A DNA stretch of 64,000 nt. Origin: Corinectria fuckeliana. Lineage: Eukaryota; Ascomycota; Sordariomycetes; Hypocreales; Nectriaceae. The DNA lies in NCBI GenBank assembly GCA_019137255.1, contig WPDH01000216.1, positions 62,001 to 126,000 of the forward strand, read 5' to 3'. Position numbers and translations under genes: made by a program. Each line of letters starts with the position of its first letter. Within the stretch, counting starts at the first letter, position 1. This document shows, one piece after another, positions 38,390 through 49,673 of the stretch. The notes under the pieces were generated by a model. It was given only the letters and a program-made list of their open reading frames with translations. It did not search any database and had not been told where the DNA came from.

Positions 38390-40069
38390 TCCGACCGTGG
38401 GAGAGAAACACAATTGCATAACACGGCGCTCCGGACGAGTCATCACTGCATATATCACGACGGCATCGTTTTGACGACTTTCATTTGGCATCAAGGGCTG
38501 GCATAGACTTTATCAGGCACCTCATTTCATGTCACGGCGGGGCTGGACGGCGTTTTGTTTGCATTTCTTGATATCCCTTTCCTTCACAAATGAGCAGCAG
38601 GGATTATTAATGTATCTGGATTTCTTTGTGCGTACTTAGGTGTGGACAGACCACACTATTCCTGTATGTAGAAAGGTCTCATTTATCCATCATCTCCCTT
38701 TGTGTTTTAACTCGAGGGGATGAATACAATCACAATGTGGTTCAAGTGGTATTCTGAGTGTCTCCTGAAATGTGATTTACGTCTTCGCTTCATACATATG
38801 ACGATATCAACAGTCCGATGTCTCGCGTAGATGGGCCTTCGTGTCTAATAAGTAAGGTGTAGATCAAAATTTCGGCCGAGAGTCTCGGAGTCGGCCCTCT
38901 CTCCGCAGATACTGTACGAAGTATGTCCTAAACCAAACCAAATCAAAGTGGATTAGCCGTTCCTTCATCTCCGTAAAGCAAGGGGGCCCTGATTTTGGAA
39001 ACTCTTTGTGGTGGGTCAATGATCAAGCGTACGAAGTACTATGTAGAGACCGTGTCATTCTGGTTCAGCTTGCTAAACAGCCGAAGGTCTTACCTCCTGT
39101 TAAAGGAGTCTTGAAAGCCTAACGGCTTTGTGAAAAGCTTGTGAAGGCGGGGAACATAACTGTGATAGCCCCATTCATGGGAATTTGCAAGTTTCCGTGT
39201 TTACTTTCGCGTCGTTGTAGCACACTGCAAATCTTGCGGACCGAAGAATACTGGTATTAATGTGCAAATGCACACTACAAATCTCGAGGGAATTACAATT
39301 GCTTTGTAATCTGAGCATAAATTGGTTGAAGTGGATATTCACATCGTCCAGAAGTTGCCCTTGAACGTCGTTATGATAGGTACCTATGATAGCTCTCTGG
39401 GCGTCAACCATAAGTTTCGCGGCTTACAGCAGCACTTGTCCCACGGAAGGCTTCCCAGAGTGGAAAGTTGGCGGAGTTTACGATTCATTCTACAGGCACC
39501 CAATACTTCACGGAGTGTCTTTTCAGCAGTCAGCATCCTCTCCATTTTTGCCGGATTAAGTAGGTTCTGATACCATGGCTAGCTGACGGATCATCCACCA
39601 AAATGCTTAATAAGAATGTAAGATGGAAATTGATGTCGCAAGAGAACCTGGGTTCCCAAACCCTTGCTCAATCACAAACCACTTCGAAGTAACATCTAGA
39701 TACCTAGCTTTGAGAGGAAACGGCTAAGTATCGACACTACGTACTTCGTACTTAGTCTACTACTTCGTAAATACTACTAGTAGTAGTGGATGGCCGCAGC
39801 CCCGGTGGGGTGGGCGGGACCTCCCGGCGATTGGACCCCGATTTCAAAGCACACTCACGGTCACGTGCTCTCCCGTCACGTCAAGTGGGACGCGCGATTG
39901 CCTGGCCGCGAACGCGCTCTCGCAACCACCATCCAGCTGCTCTCTCCACAGCAGCGCCGCTTCCCAGTGTTGGACAACCGGGTCAACATCCCATCGGAGG
40001 TGTTTCTAGCTACACCTGTTTTTAATTCATATGACGACATAGGAGCTGTGCATTGTTCAACCGCCCATC
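38390..40069. other. Intergenic region STS1 / RAD52
   Basis: 1.7 kb on the shared plus-strand side. Four of the dispersed TACTTCGTA/TACGAAGTA words fall here (38915, 39030, 39742, 39761). The last 250 bp forms the RAD52 promoter. A 217-codon frame from 39790 overlaps RAD52 exons in another frame and is taken as a shadow. Confidence 0.5.
39862..39917 (+). promoter_or_regulatory. RAD52 promoter motifs: CACGTG and two ACGCG cores
   Basis: A palindromic CACGTG lies at 39862-39867, and ACGCGC words lie at 39890 and 39912, 150-210 bp upstream of the RAD52 ATG. ACGCG is the core of MluI cell-cycle boxes bound by MBF, which controls many S-phase and repair genes in fungi. Motifs this short occur by chance, so this is suggestive only. 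Confidence 0.3.
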
Positions 40070-41755
40070 ATGCCTGCGTAAGTTTCGCGACGTCCTCGCC
40101 GCCTATACGCTTCACGGTACTGACCGTATCTCCAGTCCAGGCCAGCAACACACGACAGTACCCAATCCATTCTTGGAGCAGAGGCCCCGGGTTTCGGAAT
40201 GGACGGCGAAGGAGATTGCTACCATATCAGCTAGACTCGACAAGCAGCTCGGCCCCGAGTACATCTCAGCGCGCGCCGGTCCGGGCGGCGCCAAAGTACA
40301 CTATCTCACCGCCGAAAAGTGCATCAGCCTTGCAAACGAAGTATTTGGCTTCAACGGATGGTCGTCCTCGATTCAAAACATCCAAGTCGACTTTGCCGAC
40401 GAGAATCCCCAGACTCAGCGTGTCAGCATTGGCTTGTCGGTGATTGTTCGCATCACGCTCCGGGACGGGACGTTCCACGAAGATGTCGGATACGGGTCGA
40501 TCGACAATGCCAAAGGAAAGGCAATGGCATTTGAGAAGGCCAAGAAGGAGGGAACCACTGACGGAATGAAGCGGGCGTTGAGGAACTTTGGCAACGTGCT
40601 TGGGAATTGCATCTACGATAAGGACTACGTCAAGCAAGTCATCAAGATAAAGGCTGAGCCGGTCAGGAAGTTTGACCAGGACAGCCTTCATCGCCACTCT
40701 GACTTTGTCAGGCGAGACGTTCCTCGGGTAGAGCCAACCATCACCGCGGCCCCGGTGATCACGGCGATCAAGGCGGAGCCGCCTAACACAGTTTCGGAGT
40801 CATTTGAGGACTTTCTCGGAGGTATGCTTTCCTCGGATGGATTTGAGGAAATCGAGGCTGAATGTTTGTAGAGCTCGACGAGGCCGACTTCTGCGTCCCA
40901 GAAGACGGCCACCCTGACGAAGTCATGTTGTCTGCATCTATCATTGGGCAAGCACCAAGCGAGAAATCTAAAAACAACGCCGCCCTCCCACAAGGGCAGC
41001 AATCCGTCCATCAGCCTGGCAGGTCCTTTTCTAGCGGAGGCACGAATCGCCCACCGCAAACCCCCAATCAAGCCCAGTCACGTCCCGGGCCTTCGAAAGC
41101 TGGTCAACAGGCTCCACCGAACCGACCTCAGCCTGCTCCCATTGCTCGAACCACAACCCCTAATCAAATCGGAGCTCCTCGGCCACCACCACCTGGCCCG
41201 CCAAACGGCAACGTTTCAGAGAACGTTGGCTTCTTTTCCGCTCGAGCAGTCAGCCAGCTGCCCGAATTCACCATCCAAGGCACGAGTAATGCTCGTCTTT
41301 CGTTGCCTCACGGACCGCAGGCTTTCAATCCCAAGGCAGAGAGTCCTTCTATACGAAAGACTCCAGGCATCGACCACTCCTCCTCCAAACCCGTCTCGAA
41401 GACCGGACAACATGTTCCCCCAACTAGCTCTCAGACAACAACATCTGCTGTTCCGCATAGCAACACTGGTGGCTTCACACCCGTGCGCCCGTCCTTTCCC
41501 AGCTCACAAAGCGCTCGAGGAAACATGGTCAACCCCTCGCTAGACCAAACCCGTCGGATAGGGGCGCCAGGCGCGCCAGGCAGCCCACTTGCGAATAGGG
41601 GATCGTATCGACCGCCGACGATGAAGCGTCCACCTCCCACTGATGTGAACACTGGGAGACCTCCGCTTGCTGATCTCCCGGCGAACGGAAGTGGGCCTAC
41701 CACTAGTGTCGCAACTGATAATGGCTTGGAAGCTAAGAGGCAGAAGATGGCGTAG
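40070..41755 (+). CDS. RAD52: DNA repair and recombination protein Rad52
   Basis: Mediator of homologous recombination that loads Rad51 and anneals strands. Exons 40070-40077, 40136-40821 and 40872-41755 give 525 residues. The first coding exon has only 8 nt (Met-Pro and two bases of Ala); splicing restores MPAPGQQHTTVPNPF. The conserved N-terminal annealing domain is complete: YISARAGPGGAKVHYLTAEK, ANEVFGFNGWSSSIQN, GLSVIVRITLRDGTFHEDVG, GYGSIDNAKGKAMAFEKAKK, TDGMKRALRNFGNVLGNCIY. After intron 2 (50 bp, GTATGC donor) the acidic ELDEADFCVPED leads into a long Pro/Ser/Gln-rich tail for protein contacts. The tail has FFSARAV and a basic end (EAKRQKMA) likely used for nuclear import. Confidence 0.95.
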
Positions 41756-42241
41756 TTTATAAACTGGGAACTGGGATAAGACGGAATGGGATGGGAACAG
41801 AGGAGAATGGCGTACGGCATCGTAAATGGCTCGACATTTGTGTCTGCCAGGAGCTCAGGTATGGGACAAGTCCGTTCATGATTACAACCATTGCTAGGGA
41901 TTTGTTTTAGTCAAAACATAGCAATTCAGTGGCTTCGGCTATGTTAAAGACGTAGGGTTGGTCTTGCTGAATATCGTGTCTGAGATGCCATATATAACAC
42001 TAGAGATGGCGTCTATTGCACCTAACATCATTTCGGCTTGTTAGACAGGGCCGAGTACATTCGGTGGAGCAGCAAGGGGGACGATAAATTTAACGCCTAG
42101 CGTATATTCCCCGCTAGGATCTAACAGCCTCGAAGAGCCAAAAGTCTCGAGAGACTCAAGGTCCGAAAAGTATGGTCTAAATGTACATGCCGTCGTGCCA
42201 TCCAGTTACATATGTCGACATAAACACATTGTCTCGTTCTC
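41756..42241. other. Convergent 3' intergenic region RAD52 / MGR3-like
   Basis: 486 bp between two stop codons. No gene or repeat seen. Confidence 0.5.
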
Positions 42242-43883
42242 TTAGGCTTTCTTGGCGTCCAGGTTTGCGAGACCGCCGCGGGCTTGCTTGGCAGCGTGAG
42301 GGAAGTCAAGCTTGTTGCTCATCTCGATGCACTGGCTGTACTTCCTGCGGGCGAGCTCGGTGTTGCCCAGCATGGCGGCGACGTCGCCCCAGTTGCAGAG
42401 GGCAACGGCGCAGGCCTCGTCGCACTCGGGGGTGCGGTCGTCGCCCTCGACGTCCTTGGCGTGGAGGTAGGCGTTCTTGGACCAGTTGAAGGCCGCCTCG
42501 AGGCAGTCCTTGCGGGTGGTAGGCATGGCCGGGTCGTGCAAGTCGCGGAGGGCGTCGGAGGGCTGGTCGGCGAGCGTTGGCGTGAAGATGGGGTGCTGGG
42601 CGAAGGTGGCGGCGAGGTTGTTCATGATGACGGCGCGGTGGCAGGGCGTCTCGCAGAGACGGAGGGCCTGGAAGAAGAGCGGGATGGCGAGGTGGAACTG
42701 CGACTTGCTCTCGTAGTCACGGCCGAGGGATTCCATGGCGCCGCCCGTTTCCTCCGGGGAAAGCCAGTCACCTTCGCCTTCCTTGACGCCCTCGGTCTTG
42801 CGTCTGCGGAACTCCTTCAAGGCGGCCTCGACGGCCCAGAGGAGGTGCTTCTGGGAGCTGTCGGGGTCGAGAACATGCTCGTCCGAGTACAGCTCCCCTA
42901 GCTTCACGGACGTTCCGATAGCCTTGGCGAGGAGCCGCCGTCGCTTGTGCCAGAGGTTCTCAGGCACGAAGTCGTCCTCGGTCTCTTCGGCGGCCGCGGC
43001 CGCGGCCTCCTTGCTAGCCTCGATGGGCTCTGGCTGTTTCGGCGTTAGGGGGACTAGTCTCCCGGCGTTGTCGACCTTGCCGTCGCGAACCGACTGCTCC
43101 ATGACATCTACCCACTTCTTGAGGTCTCCCAAGACGGACTCTAGGACGTGGAGAGTGCCGTCGTAATTGCCAATCTTCTGCAGCCAGTACGATGTCTGAA
43201 TTCGGATACCGAGCACCTCGTCGGAGAAGGGATCCAAGCCGTGCTCGGCGCACTGCTCCATGGCCCGCTTGTAGTACTTGAGGGCCAGCTCGGGGTCGGG
43301 ACTGATGTTGGTGTAGTAGAGGGCACGTCGCAGGGAGTTGGCAATGGGCTTCGGGTATCTTGTGAACTGGAGGTGGTAGAAGTAGGTGAAGTAGAGCTTG
43401 GCAGTGTAGCCAGCCATGATGCCGATGACAATCAAGCTATACGCGTTAGCTATCGGACGCAGACAAGGATTACGGGATGCCGTACATTGCCAATGCAAAC
43501 GTGGTAGCTCCGGGGCTCTGGCGGAAAGCCGTCTTGATGCCGGTTGGACTCAGGGCATTGACGAGGCTTCGAAGACCGGCGGCGAGAGCACGTCCGGCGA
43601 ACTTGCGGAATGTGATTTGGGGCTGGGCAGGCTGTTGCTTCCTGGGCAGCTGGCTCTGCTTATCGGTGAGCCCCTTGTTGGCGCCACGGTCCTGCTTCGG
43701 CGCATTGGAGGTTGAGGTGGTCTGGCAACGTCGCTGTGCGGACTCGGGTCGGAGGGGTATGACGGCGCGGATGCGGACGGTGGACGAGCGCGACCGGAGG
43801 TGGACGGACAGTAGGCCGGAGGTGGCGTGCCGGAGACATTGGCCACGGATGGGCCGCAGTGAGGCGACTGCCGAGACCGACAT
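42242..43883 (-). CDS. Mitochondrial inner-membrane TPR protein, Mgr3-like
   Basis: Two exons, 43883-43486 and 43436-42242, with a 49-bp intron, giving 530 residues. The N terminus is a classic presequence (MSVSAVASLRPIRGQCLRHA, many Arg, no acids until the Pro/Ser stretch). The splice junction rebuilds a transmembrane segment, TFALAILIVIGIMAGYTAKL, near residue 125. The rest has TPR-like helical pairs (ANSLRRALYYTNISPDPELA followed by LKYYKRAMEQC; HLAIPLFFQALRLCETPCHR; GDVAAMLGNTELARRKYSQC) and an Ala/Glu-rich linker. Presequence, one span and TPRs match Mgr3, an adaptor of the i-AAA protease Yme1. Orthology is inferred from layout and remembered similarity. The original frame ends at a stop just after the donor, which supports the intron. 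Confidence 0.75.
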
Positions 43884-44235
43884 GGCGGGTAGGCCCGGGG
43901 GAGAAGTAATGGAGGGAGGGAGAAAAGTGGTGAGATTTTTTCGATAAAGAAGCTGCTTGCGATGCGATTGTCCAAGTCTGTGTTTGCCCATTGAGTTGCG
44001 CTGGGGAGCACGGGCCAGCACGGGGAATTATAATTATGGGACCGAGGACGGCATCGCAGCGAATCATTTCGTGCGTGTTTCGTCGGCCGAGGCTCTGGAG
44101 GCGGGTTTTTTTTTGGTTTGGTGGGGAGCAACGCCAACGCCATGACGAAATAATTGAACTGGTCAATTGCAACTCTCCCAAACACAATACATAACTTTGT
44201 ACTCTTCATATTCCTCTCCCTCTTCATCAGATAAA
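43884..44235. other. Divergent promoter region MGR3-like / DAP1
   Basis: 352 bp between two head-to-head genes. No TATA box noted. CT-rich leader before DAP1. Confidence 0.5.
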
Positions 44236-44824
44236 ATGTCGGGAAAATTCGAGCCCAAGACCCCTGTCACCTTAGCTCCTCCTAAGGAGGACCCTATCTC
44301 TGCAGAGGAGCTGGCCAAGTCCAACGGTGCGTCGCCTCCAACCCCGCCATTAGCAATTGCAGCATCATGGGATTCATCGACTTAAATAAATAAAAACAGG
44401 GGCCGATGGTGGGAAGTGCTATGTCGCTATCAAGGTACCTTCATCATATCCTCGTCTTCTTCTCCCTGCAGCGACTAACCAGTTCGGAACCAGGGCAAGG
44501 TCTACGACGTGACTGGCAACAAGGCCTACCAGCCCGGAGGCTCATACAACGGTGAGACCCTTTTCTCCCGAGAAGGCCGTACTCTAGGGCATAGCGGCAT
44601 TTCAACTACACCTAGATCCAGTCACTGACACATACGCCGCAGTCTTCGCCGGCAAGGACGCCTCTAGGGCCCTGGGCAAGACGTCCACCAAACCCGAGGA
44701 CGCCCGGCCCGACTGGCAAGATCTGAGCGACAAGGAGAAGGACGTCTTGGATGACTGGGTCACCTTCTTCTCCAAGCGGTACAACGTCGTTGGCTTCGTG
44801 GAGGGCGCCACAAACATGGATTGA
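44236..44824 (+). CDS. DAP1: Dap1/MAPR-type cytochrome b5-like heme protein
   Basis: Heme-binding protein of the membrane-associated progesterone receptor family, which supports Erg11 in sterol synthesis and damage resistance in yeast. Four exons, 44236-44326, 44400-44434, 44494-44551 and 44643-44824, give 121 residues. The diagnostic block CYVAIKGKVYDVTGNKAYQP, then GGSYNVFAGKDASRALGKTS, is reassembled across the last two introns. The C-terminal part (LSDKEKDVLDDWVTFFSKRY, then NVVGFVEG) is also conserved. There is no N-terminal membrane span, as in yeast Dap1. For exon 4 an acceptor at 44614-44615 would insert ten residues before VFAGKD; the later acceptor fits the family better. Confidence 0.88.
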
Positions 44825-45825
44825 CTAGCCGAGATGTGTCTTACCGACAGAGTCAAGTTGTGAACCCAGGCCGACGCGGCGATCCGGCCCAGTCCGCTCC
44901 CCTTTCCTCTCTGTCTCTGTCTCGTGAATTCTGCGCTTTTGTATTCTCCGCTGCTGTGAAGATGTGCGGGTTATACTCCTGGGCGTGAGCTTTGTTCCTT
45001 GTATGCCGTGGCTGTGGGGTTCCCCTGGCTCACGTCACCTTGGTCCGGGCAAGCAAACATCCACTTCAGTCTCTTTGGCAGCTGGAACAAGTAGTGACTT
45101 GCAGAAGCTCAAGCCGGAATTGCATTCTATGTCAAGTCACTGACAGTTTGAGTGCCCCGACTTGGAACCTATCTTCCTCTGTCTTCGTCCCACACACATC
45201 AGCGTGAGTCTGCTCTCCTGACATCTCAAGGAGGGGCTTCACAGTGTGAGCTACGTAGTCCTCCCGACTCATAGATCAAATCCTGATATCTACAAGTCTT
45301 AGCAAACGATTTACCCCCACCTAGAACGTTCCACCATGGCGTCGTAACGTTGTGTCCCCGCGTATTGTGGGTAGGCATGACCTTGTGCTACCAAGACCGA
45401 AGCCGCCGTGACATGGACCTTCAGCTCCCTGAGCTGAGCTGCACTTCAGTCGTGCCCATTGTAAAACTCAACGGTTGGTGTCATACCTACTTTCGCCGAG
45501 ATTGACAGTTGCTTCTTCTTCCCCGAGGGCTAGAGGAGTGCGTAACTGGCAACGGTGCCATTGACACCATGTCGTGGCCGCAGACGGCTTAGAGAGCAGA
45601 ATTCAAGACTGGCATTTCGGTCACGGTAGTATCACGCAAAACATCAGTGCCTAATAGCAATACCATCTAGGACAACACTAGCATCTTCATGGCTCGCATT
45701 GATAGACCTATGTAGAACCAAGCAAACATTATATTACCCCTTCCAGCAAGATAGCACACACTCAGTGCTGACAGTCTCAAAGCACCTATTGTCTAGACTT
45801 TTCACGCCAAGCTCCTCCTTGATAT
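44825..45825. other. Convergent intergenic region
   Basis: 1.0 kb between DAP1 and the small gene on the minus strand. No coding exon, repeat or regulatory signal stands out. Confidence 0.5.
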
Positions 45826-46065
45826 CTACTGCAAGCCCTGTCCATGACTGCCATTGGGATCCTGAGAGCTCTGCTGTCCGTCAACAACGACAGCTTGTTG
45901 CACGCCCATGCACTCCTCGCACGGCACACACTGCCGCCACGAGCTGCGGAGGACCTTGACGCCGAAGCACTGGTGGTTCGGGTCGTTGCGAGCAAAGTGG
46001 CAGTAGGACTTGAGCCGGAAGGTGGAGTGGTTGCAGAGAAAGAGGAATTCTTCCCAGTCGCACAT
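45826..46065 (-). CDS. Small Cys-rich hypothetical protein (79 aa)
   Basis: Single exon from an ATG in a good context (AAAATGTGC). It starts MCDWEEFLFLCNHSTFRLKS and continues YCHFARNDPNHQCFGVKVLR, then CVPCEECMG. The spacing C2, C11, H13, C22, H23, H31, C33 and a CxxCxxC group suggests a zinc-binding mini-protein. Short proteins beginning MC..., with a CxH and YCHFAR-type motif, are familiar from other Sordariomycetes but have no known function. There is no signal peptide. Support comes from a consensus TATA box 240 bp upstream and a possible 5' UTR intron (GTAAGA donor at about 46157, AG near 46109). Its N-terminal pattern and promoter resemble the 72-aa gene at 6318. Confidence 0.65.
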   Translation of the reverse strand: MCDWEEFLFLCNHSTFRLKSYCHFARNDPNHQCFGVKVLRSSWRQCVPCEECMGVQQAVVVDGQQSSQDPNGSHGQGLQ

Positions 46066-46304
46066 TTTGAATGGTTGGACGATGAGGATTGAGTGTCTGG
46101 TACGGCTGTGTCAATTCAAGTGTCATTGATGGGGGCCGCTGAGTGTAGCTTCTTACATGTGGTCGAGGCTCCGACGCTACTTGCTACGGGACATAAGATG
46201 GAATTTGAGGCTGGAAGTAGACGGGAGGTTGTTTGATTCTTTGATTGGGGCGACTGAATTGACAGAGACCAAGATTGGGCAGACCAACATGGGGTCTACT
46301 TGAA

Positions 46305-46313
46305 CCTTTTATA
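46305..46313 (-). promoter_or_regulatory. TATA box of the small Cys-rich gene
   Basis: Minus-strand TATAAAAGG, a full consensus TATA box, 240 bp before the ATG at 46065. A 5' UTR intron would bring the transcription start into the usual range. Confidence 0.5.
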
Positions 46314-47620
46314 GAAGATACTCTCGTCCTCACAGCCCTTGACAAACAACATACAGTGGGAGCTACTGAAGCAAACTATGAACAGGTAAACAATCTGTAC
46401 TCTTGATATCCAATCATGTTACGACTCATCTACACAGCATGCAAAACCCAGACTCCCAGGGGTCAAAAGCCGACAGATCATTTCGTTCTCCGCGAGGGGA
46501 ATCGCCACACGTCCACCTGGGCCACCATCGAGTGCTAGAAGGAGCGATATGCATCGGAGCAGAAGCAGATATCCGATGGGACATGCGCATGGTGGTGACA
46601 AGGCCCAGTTCTTGTTGCACAGTGCTTGTGGGTGCAAGAGGTCAGGTTCTGACAGTGCAGGTGTCAATGGACATAATTGTGATGTGGGTGGGTTTCTGGA
46701 GCTGTTGTGCGGTTCTTGGCAAGACCATAACTTGACGTGTTTTCTGTTATTAGCTGACGGTCGAGAAGGCTTGGTTGACATCCATCAAACTGCCACGGCG
46801 CACGGCGACTACTCTGATCTCGAACATGACCGATATATTCAAGGATATACAGTGCTTGCAATTAGCAACGGCTCAGGCGTGTCTTTAAAACTCTTGGTTC
46901 AGAATACGGGCCTGATACTGAAACGCAGAAAGCATAATAAAGCGTAGACGGGCTTATACCTGGTTGCAAATAATACACGGGACGCACTGGCAACCCTACA
47001 CCGTGCTATCCAGGCCGCGCTTCAAGGTTCAGAACTGTGCTGAATGCAGAGAAGCACGCATCCTCGAGGCTGCAGGAGAATTCCAGACACCCGGTTTGCC
47101 TGGACAGCTTGCTTTGGACAGTGCCAGAAACCGGGGGGACCTTGTGTCCGATCCGGATCGGAGATGTGATCGAGCCCCCCGGGGAGAGTCAGTGGCGGCG
47201 CTGAAGAGCTACGTGAGAGGCTGGACAAAGTGCACGGCGCAGACACGGCACGGCAAGATGCAGAAGGGCTGAGCATGGCGCCATCGAGCGCGCAGTTCGA
47301 CTGGCAAACTTGAAGTCCAAGACGAGACCGGGACAATATTGGGAGGGGAAAAGTGGGGAGGTCGGGAGGCGGGAAGAAGAGAGACAATGGAGAGAAGGGA
47401 CAACAAAAGACAGGAGGGGCTGCAGGACGGCTGAACGCTGAAACTAGAGCACCTTGCCGTCTGCTTCGCTGTCTGTGCTGAAGTTGGGAGAAACAATTCA
47501 GCCTAAGACATCACATGGGAGGTGGACGCAACCTGCAGTCTAAGACCGGGTTCTAAGATGGAGTCAGGTGCGCGCGGCCTCAGTAACTATTCGTAGACAA
47601 AAGCTTCGTAGATCTATCCA

Positions 47621-47641
47621 TCTACCTACCTACCTACCTAC
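47621..47641 (+). repeat. CTAC tetranucleotide repeat
   Basis: Five CTAC units followed by CCAGGTAG, a longer version of the CTAC/GTAG words seen near CCTAGGT sites in other intergenic stretches. Confidence 0.7.
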
Positions 47642-48848
47642 CCAGGTAGCAAGTAACGAAAGGAAAGCCATGGCACTCAAGCATCAGAGCCTCGGGATAT
47701 CGGGACATGTAAAAGTCGAGACTCTTCGGCGCCGAGGGGGGTTGAGGGCAAGAGGGGATTGGCCATCAAGGCCGGATCAAGAGGTTGACCGAGAGGTGGT
47801 TGCTTTAAGTTGGCTACCTGCCTACGTTCCCGTGAGGAGTTGATATATCCCCCAACGGAAGCAAAGATGCGAGTATGATACGTCCAAGATTGATAACCAC
47901 CTTACGGCTACTGTAGCTTGGCGGCTATGTACCTACTCGCGTAGGTTGCGTAGATTGGAGAAGCACAACGCGGACGGAGCGTGGGGAAAGGGGAGATGGT
48001 TCGCAAATGGAACCGTGGGAACTCCGCGGTTGCGTGGCATGATGTGGCGCTTGAAAATGAGACAGGTCATTGGGATAATCTGCGTCACCCATTCGAGTTC
48101 CGAGTCCTGAGCCCCGGGTCTCGAACCTCAAGTCGGGTACCAACAAGGCATGGCAGAACTCGCAGAACTCGCAGCACTCGCAGCAATGTATTCTGTACGC
48201 GAGCGAGGCACTTTGGCACACACACCCACCCGCCCTTCCCCAACAGAGCAAGAAAAAAGAAGAAGAAAAGAAAATAAAAATCGCAAGTGGGCTCGTGCGT
48301 ATTTGTCAGAACGCGCGCAGATTTTGTAATTTGAAGCGACTTGCGTGACGATGAGATGATGCATGTGGGTTTTGCTTGGTGGTTTGGGTGGTTCGCAAAC
48401 TGACGGCTCCCCGAGCTCCCCCGCCATTTGCAGTGGTGAGCGCTTTTGGCTTGGCTGCCTCGCGGTTGCCTGACGGCTGCCTTGCACCTCACCGACGCGG
48501 GACGCGGGAAGGGTGGCAGAGGAAGGTGGAACATGGTGCTCTGATTGGCCCGTCTGCGCACGACAGAAGGGAAGAGCGGGCGAAAGTGAGGCGGGCCGGA
48601 GCAACGATGGATGGACGCCTCCATGGCAGTAGGACACCAGTTCCAGTTCTCATCCATCCTCGTCTCATCTCATCTCATCTCGTCTCTCTCATTCCCCTTC
48701 CTTGCATTTGCACCGCCTTGACTGCACCTCTTCCATCCGTTCGTCTCTCTTCGACGTGGCATGACATAGACCTATAACCAACCATCTCCCTCGCCCTCCG
48801 AGTCTCGCCTCCGGTCCATCTTGTCTTGCATGCAACCTCCATTGCTAA

Positions 48849-48878
48849 ACCACCACCACCACCACCACCACCACAGAC
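48849..48878 (+). repeat. CCA trinucleotide repeat
   Basis: About nine CCA units in gene-free DNA upstream of the zinc-finger gene. Confidence 0.8.
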
Positions 48879-49673
48879 TCGAGCCTCAACTCGACGCAGT
48901 GCTGCCGTGCGGCAACAAGGCAAACATACCCCACCACCCGCCGTTTCAACTCCCCACCCCTTCTTCACTGCCACTTATTAGCAGCAGTGAGCCAGCACGA
49001 CCAGGACCAGGACCAGGACAAGTCCAGAGAGCTCTCCGTCTTCAAGAGGCTCTGCTTTAATTACCGAGTTTCAACCCCCCTCCACGCTTTTTCCGCCTTG
49101 GCTTCCCTCCCCGCATCGCTTTCGTTCTCGTCGTTCCGCGCCACTGAATTCCTATCATCCTTCACGTCCGCTGCTCCTCTCTTCCTTTCCATCATCGCCT
49201 CAGGCCGGCTCTATCGTCAGCCTTCTGTTTCGCTAGTCCCGACTCTATTCCCCCTTGTCCTTGGCCATTTTGCCAACCTCCCGTGTCCTTGCCTTGCTGG
49301 TGCAATCGTTATCGCCTTCGACATCGCCACTTAACATCTTGGCCAACCACGCTATCGTACCATCGCCTATGCGAACGCTTGTCGCGACTTCGCAAATCGA
49401 TTCCTAGGCTCCTTTGAACTCGATTGTGCGCCCCCGTCTCTGACATTGTAGAATAGTCGACGTCGCTGACATCATGAGCAGTCCCCAACTACCTTCTTGC
49501 TGTTTGAACGGCATCCTCTCATTCTCGTGTATGCACCTCGCTCAACCTCCGTTTCTTGACCTTGTCTTATGTCGTTGAACAGTCTCCTCTTGGTAAACAG
49601 TACGAGTTGAGCCATTCGACGTTGGTGTTCTTCCTGATACTCAGCACCCAACACCAAAGAGTCAATCCTCACG

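Larger units (their letters stand above)
46066..49673. other. Long intergenic region upstream of the first C2H2 gene
   Basis: 3.6 kb. Holds the TATA box of the small gene (46305-46313), a CTAC repeat (47621-47641), a CCA repeat (48849-48878) and a GACCAG repeat (48999-49022). The right 700 bp is CT-rich and probably a long leader of the zinc-finger gene. No coding exon is supported. Confidence 0.5.

Noticed and set aside
39790..40443. 217-codon plus-strand frame across the RAD52 start
   Set aside because: It reads RAD52 exon 2 in the wrong frame; the RAD52 product is strongly conserved.
42284..42901. 205-codon plus-strand frame, Val/Gly-rich
   Set aside because: Antisense to the MGR3-like gene; shadow.
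46426..46781. Possible third small Cys-rich gene on the minus strand
   Set aside because: One frame has several Cys/His residues (TSCTHKHC), but no ATG-started frame contains it without stops and no promoter signal was seen.
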